This document shows, in pieces, positions 61,201-64,000 of a stretch of DNA of 64,000 nucleotides. Source of the stretch: Neobacillus drentensis NBRC 102427 (lineage in GTDB: Bacteria > Bacillota > Bacilli > Bacillales > Cytobacillaceae). A model generated the notes under the pieces. It did not search any database. It was not told where the DNA came from and worked only from the letters and a program-made list of their open reading frames with translations. The stretch lies in NCBI RefSeq assembly GCF_001591445.1, contig NZ_BCUX01000008.1, positions 179,035 through 243,034 of the forward strand, written 5' to 3'. Within the stretch, counting starts at the first letter, position 1. Every line of letters begins with the position of its first letter. The translations under genes and the position numbers were made by a program.

Positions 61201-62820
61201 CTATCTTTTTCTAAGCACATCTTTTTGCACTTGATCCCTTAAGGACATCTTTAGGAATTTACCCACAGAATTCTTGGGAATATCATCTAGGAATAAAATA
61301 TCATCAGGAATCCACCATTTCGCAAACTGGGGCTTTAAAAAGTCAAGCAGTTCTTCTTTTGATGTTTTCCCCTTATATGCCTCTTTTAAAACTACACAGC
61401 CTATTGGACGTTCTTGCCACTGTTCATGTGGAACAGCCACTACTGCAGCTTCAAAAACAGCCTCATGTGCCATTAATCCATTTTCTAGATCAACTGAGGA
61501 TATCCATTCACCACCGCTCTTTATTAAGTCCTTTGTGCGGTCGACAATTTTAACAAAACCTTCTTCATCGATTGTGACAACATCACCAGTATGAAGCCAG
61601 CCATCACGGAATGCATCCTTAGTTCGTTCATCATGATAGTATTCAGATGCAATCCATGGACCCTTAATGCATAATTCTCCCATTTCCTTTCCGTCCCATT
61701 GGACTTCACCATTTCGACCAACTACTTTTATATCAAGTCCTGGGACAAGAATTCCCTGTTTGGCTCTTATTTCTAGCCTTTCCTCTGCATCTAGCCCTTC
61801 CTGGTAACTTTTTAAATTAGAGATAACAACCAGGGGACTTGTTTCTGTCATCCCATAAGCATGTATGAATGGGATGTTATGCCTTTGTTCATAGGATTTA
61901 ATCAATCCTTTTGGGGCTGCTGATCCACCACATAATACTCCTCTTAAACTGCTCATATCATAAGAACCTTCATCGAGTTCTTTTAATAATCCAAGCCAAA
62001 TAGTTGGAACCCCCGCGGTGATAGTCACTTGTTCCTGTTCAATGAGTTCTGCAATCAATTTAGGTGTGAAATATGGACCAGGCAAAACTAATGAGGTTCC
62101 AAACCAAACCGCTGCAAATGGCATCCCCCATGCATTTGCATGAAACATGGGGACAACCGGCATGGCAATGTCCTTTTCACTTAAGGCTGCACTATCGGCT
62201 AGTCCGAGTGCCATGCTATGTAGTAAAATGCCTCGGTGCGAATAGACCACTCCTTTTGGATTACCTGTGGTGGCCGATGTATAACACATTCCAGCCGGAT
62301 CATTTTCAGCAATATCGTTAGGATATTGGAATGTAGGATCAGCTTCAGATAGTAGATTTTCATAATGATAGACTGGGGAGAGTGTTGTTTTAGGAAGTTC
62401 CTTTTCATCCGTCATAATAATATAGGCTTTGACAGTTTTCAATTCTGAGGCACATTTTTCGAGTAATGGTACGATGTCTGAATCAACGAGGAGAATCTGG
62501 TCTTCTGCATGATTGATAATAAATGAAATATGCTGGGGAGAAAGGCGAATGTTTATCGTATGTAGAACAGCCCCCATACATGGAATGGCAAAATAAGCTT
62601 CTAAGTGACGGTGATGATTCCATGCCAGTGTCCCGATCCGTTCGCCTTTTGAAATACCCAACTTCTCCAGGCTGCTTGCAAGCCTCCTCATTCTTTCAGT
62701 AATTTGTTTGTAAGTAAATTTATGGATGCCACTTGCCGTTCTCGATACAACTTGTTTCTTCGGAAAAAACTTTTCTGCCCTTTCAATCATTTGAGTCATT
62801 GTTAATGCAGTTTGCATCAT
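61201..62820 (-). CDS. fatty-acyl-CoA synthetase of the AlkK type
   Basis: A 539-residue AMP-forming ligase with P-loop CYTSATTGNPKGVVYSHRG near 175-193, HAYGMTETSP near 320, GWLHTGDV near 408 and the Lys in KNSVGKFLKM near 525. It is closer to medium-chain AlkK-type ligases than to LcfB by its ATTGNPKG and MFHANAWG motifs. GGAGGG precedes the ATG. No FadR box is visible upstream. Confidence 0.88.
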   Translation of the reverse strand: MMQTALTMTQMIERAEKFFPKKQVVSRTASGIHKFTYKQITERMRRLASSLEKLGISKGERIGTLAWNHHRHLEAYFAIPCMGAVLHTINIRLSPQHISFIINHAEDQILLVDSDIVPLLEKCASELKTVKAYIIMTDEKELPKTTLSPVYHYENLLSEADPTFQYPNDIAENDPAGMCYTSATTGNPKGVVYSHRGILLHSMALGLADSAALSEKDIAMPVVPMFHANAWGMPFAAVWFGTSLVLPGPYFTPKLIAELIEQEQVTITAGVPTIWLGLLKELDEGSYDMSSLRGVLCGGSAAPKGLIKSYEQRHNIPFIHAYGMTETSPLVVISNLKSYQEGLDAEERLEIRAKQGILVPGLDIKVVGRNGEVQWDGKEMGELCIKGPWIASEYYHDERTKDAFRDGWLHTGDVVTIDEEGFVKIVDRTKDLIKSGGEWISSVDLENGLMAHEAVFEAAVVAVPHEQWQERPIGCVVLKEAYKGKTSKEELLDFLKPQFAKWWIPDDILFLDDIPKNSVGKFLKMSLRDQVQKDVLRKR

Positions 62821-62933
62821 TTACATTTCCCTCCGATTATGAAAGAATTTTCCGTATGCAGCATCAAATGTGGTCAACTCTATAAATTATTCGTCAATAT
62901 GATACCTTATTCCTTTATAAGAAACAGAATAAT

Positions 62934-62968
62934 AAAAAAGATATCAAAGGAAGTCACCTTTGATATCT
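62934..62968 (-). terminator. terminator after yhaX
   Basis: AGATATCAAAGG / CCTTTGATATCT perfect 12-bp stem followed by T residues on the minus strand. Confidence 0.9.
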
Positions 62969-62975
62969 TCTCGCT

Positions 62976-63845
62976 TTATTTTTTGATAATATTCATCCTT
63001 CTTAAAAACTCGATTGGCTGCTGTTTCCTAAAGTGTTCTTTGACCATATATGCAACACCATGCTCATTCTCTGACCTAGTAACCCAATCTGATGCTCTCT
63101 TCACTTCGAAATTGGCATTCCACATCGATACTCCAAGGCCCACGGCCTCAAGCAATGGAATATCATCTAGACCATCGCCGATATAAACCATTTCTTTTAT
63201 TTGGATTCCCAGTTGGCTCCCCAGATAAGATAACCCTGATAACTTTGAAACACCCGCCGGTACAATATCTAACCGTAACGAGTCGAGCTCAATCATGTCA
63301 ATTTCGGTAAACATTTTCCTTAATGCATTTTTCGCATCTTGAAGGTCACTCTCATCTTCGAAATAAACTTCAATCTTCGGCGGGCTGACTGGCTGATCAT
63401 GTAAATATTCAGAAAGGGACGAAACAAATTGCTGTGAATAGAAAACTGGGTCCCCTGAGGTAAAAACAGTTTTAGTCAATAAATTATTACTTAGTTTTAA
63501 TTTATTGGCTAAAGAAAATTGTTCATGGACTAGACGAATTTGACATGGAAGTGCCTCTAGAAAACTAACAGCATCGTAGGTTATATCCTCATTTATTCTC
63601 TGAACATATATTGGTTTGTCCTCAGAGCTGGCAATAAATGCGCCTTGATGGGTGATAAGTGGGGATTTTATTTTTAACGCCTTAGCTACTTTTCTTGTGG
63701 ATGGGAAACTCCTTGAAGTTACAAGGGTGACATAGATACCTTTTTGCTGAACATATTCAATTGCCTCTTTTGTTGATTTATGGATTTTTCCATTTGTTTG
63801 AAGAAGCGTGCCATCAATATTTAAAGCAAGCAAGCGATAAATCAT
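62976..63845 (-). CDS. yhaX: Cof-type HAD protein YhaX with Asn in place of the nucleophile
   Basis: A 289-residue HAD-IIB protein. Motif I reads LALNIDGTLL, so the expected nucleophilic Asp is Asn9 while Asp11 is kept. Motif II is VTSR (near 43), the conserved Lys is in SKLSGL near 200 and motif IV in YIGDGLDDIP near 218. Without the nucleophile it is unlikely to be a typical phosphatase. GGGGGC precedes the ATG. The last 155 bases of the window hold no gene. Confidence 0.88.
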   Translation of the reverse strand: MIYRLLALNIDGTLLQTNGKIHKSTKEAIEYVQQKGIYVTLVTSRSFPSTRKVAKALKIKSPLITHQGAFIASSEDKPIYVQRINEDITYDAVSFLEALPCQIRLVHEQFSLANKLKLSNNLLTKTVFTSGDPVFYSQQFVSSLSEYLHDQPVSPPKIEVYFEDESDLQDAKNALRKMFTEIDMIELDSLRLDIVPAGVSKLSGLSYLGSQLGIQIKEMVYIGDGLDDIPLLEAVGLGVSMWNANFEVKRASDWVTRSENEHGVAYMVKEHFRKQQPIEFLRRMNIIKK

Positions 63846-64000
63846 TACGTTGCCCCCTGTTCTTGGTGAAATAGCCTTTATATCACTTTTATGATTTTTT
63901 AGGCATTTATAGAACAGAAAAGCTGAAGCCGGACAACTTCCAAAGTCGAAATTTATAATTTTCTAACATATAAAAAAAAGCCTTCGGTCACTTCTTAAAT

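Noticed and set aside
63846..64000. Gene at the right edge
   Set aside because: No ORF with a start and ribosome-binding site is visible; the AAAAAAAAGCC near the end may be part of a terminator that is cut off.

Overview
The window is a chromosomal segment of a low-GC, endospore-forming Bacillaceae bacterium. It carries a complete gerP spore-germination operon, comK, two YjcZ-type sporulation miniproteins, hpr/scoC and yhaL, and the genes have strong Shine-Dalgarno sites. Gene content and much of the order match the Bacillus subtilis yha-yhg-yhf-yhj-yis-yit neighbourhood as I remember it, with rearrangements. A Neobacillus/Bacillus-like organism is my best guess; species cannot be decided from this window. 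I see no tRNA, rRNA, insertion sequence, prophage or CRISPR array.

Layout. 1-4.8 kb: yit block (truncated HAD hydrolase yitU, a small possibly forespore gene, yitR, yitT, DegV protein yitS, DUF3941, cvfB/yitL, yitK). 4.9-10.1 kb: an SDR dehydrogenase, a membrane-anchored GH13 'amylase' whose catalytic residues are replaced, asparagine synthetase asnO and a DUF2777 gene. 10.1-13.8 kb: a probable tungsten aldehyde:ferredoxin oxidoreductase locus (moeB, AOR, moaD-like and a second small GG-ended protein). 13.9-16.5 kb: yisL and gerPA-gerPF, with gerPD only 58 codons. 16.5-23.8 kb: addA-addB recombination helicase/nuclease. 24-28 kb: LCP protein, yhjE and signal peptidase, then yhjD, comK and yhzC, followed by a repeat-bearing gap. 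28.3-42.3 kb: yhfN, azlCD, FadR-controlled lcfB, lplJ, yhfI, yhgE, hemY-hemH-hemE and the permease yhfA. 42.3-53.4 kb: PAP2 phosphatase, yhaA, ecsABC, a gene-free structured interval, hit, trpP with a TRAP-type leader, hpr, yhaI, YjcZ pair, prsA, yhaL, yhaM. 53.4-64 kb: yhaN-yhaO, ABC exporter yhaQ-yhaP, yhzD, yhaR, an acyl-CoA ligase and yhaX.

How the parts relate. Several genes serve protein secretion and envelope quality: prsA, signal peptidase, the ecs ABC system, the LCP cell-wall ligase and YhfN. Stationary-phase regulation is represented by comK and hpr/scoC. hemE-hemH-hemY are consecutive enzymes of haem synthesis. lcfB, yhaR and a second acyl-CoA ligase handle fatty acids, and lcfB carries a perfect FadR operator.

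The less ordinary material is (i) the catalytically degenerate GH13 protein with a Shine-Dalgarno inside a hairpin, (ii) the AOR locus with a split MoaD/MoaD-related pair that both end in Gly-Gly, (iii) the roughly 590-bp interval between ecsA and hit with three related blocks and its own terminator, (iv) the four-copy imperfect palindromic repeats behind yhzC, and (v) a TRAP-binding triplet array over the trpP ribosome-binding site. No undescribed multi-gene system is proven; the best candidates are (ii) and (iii).
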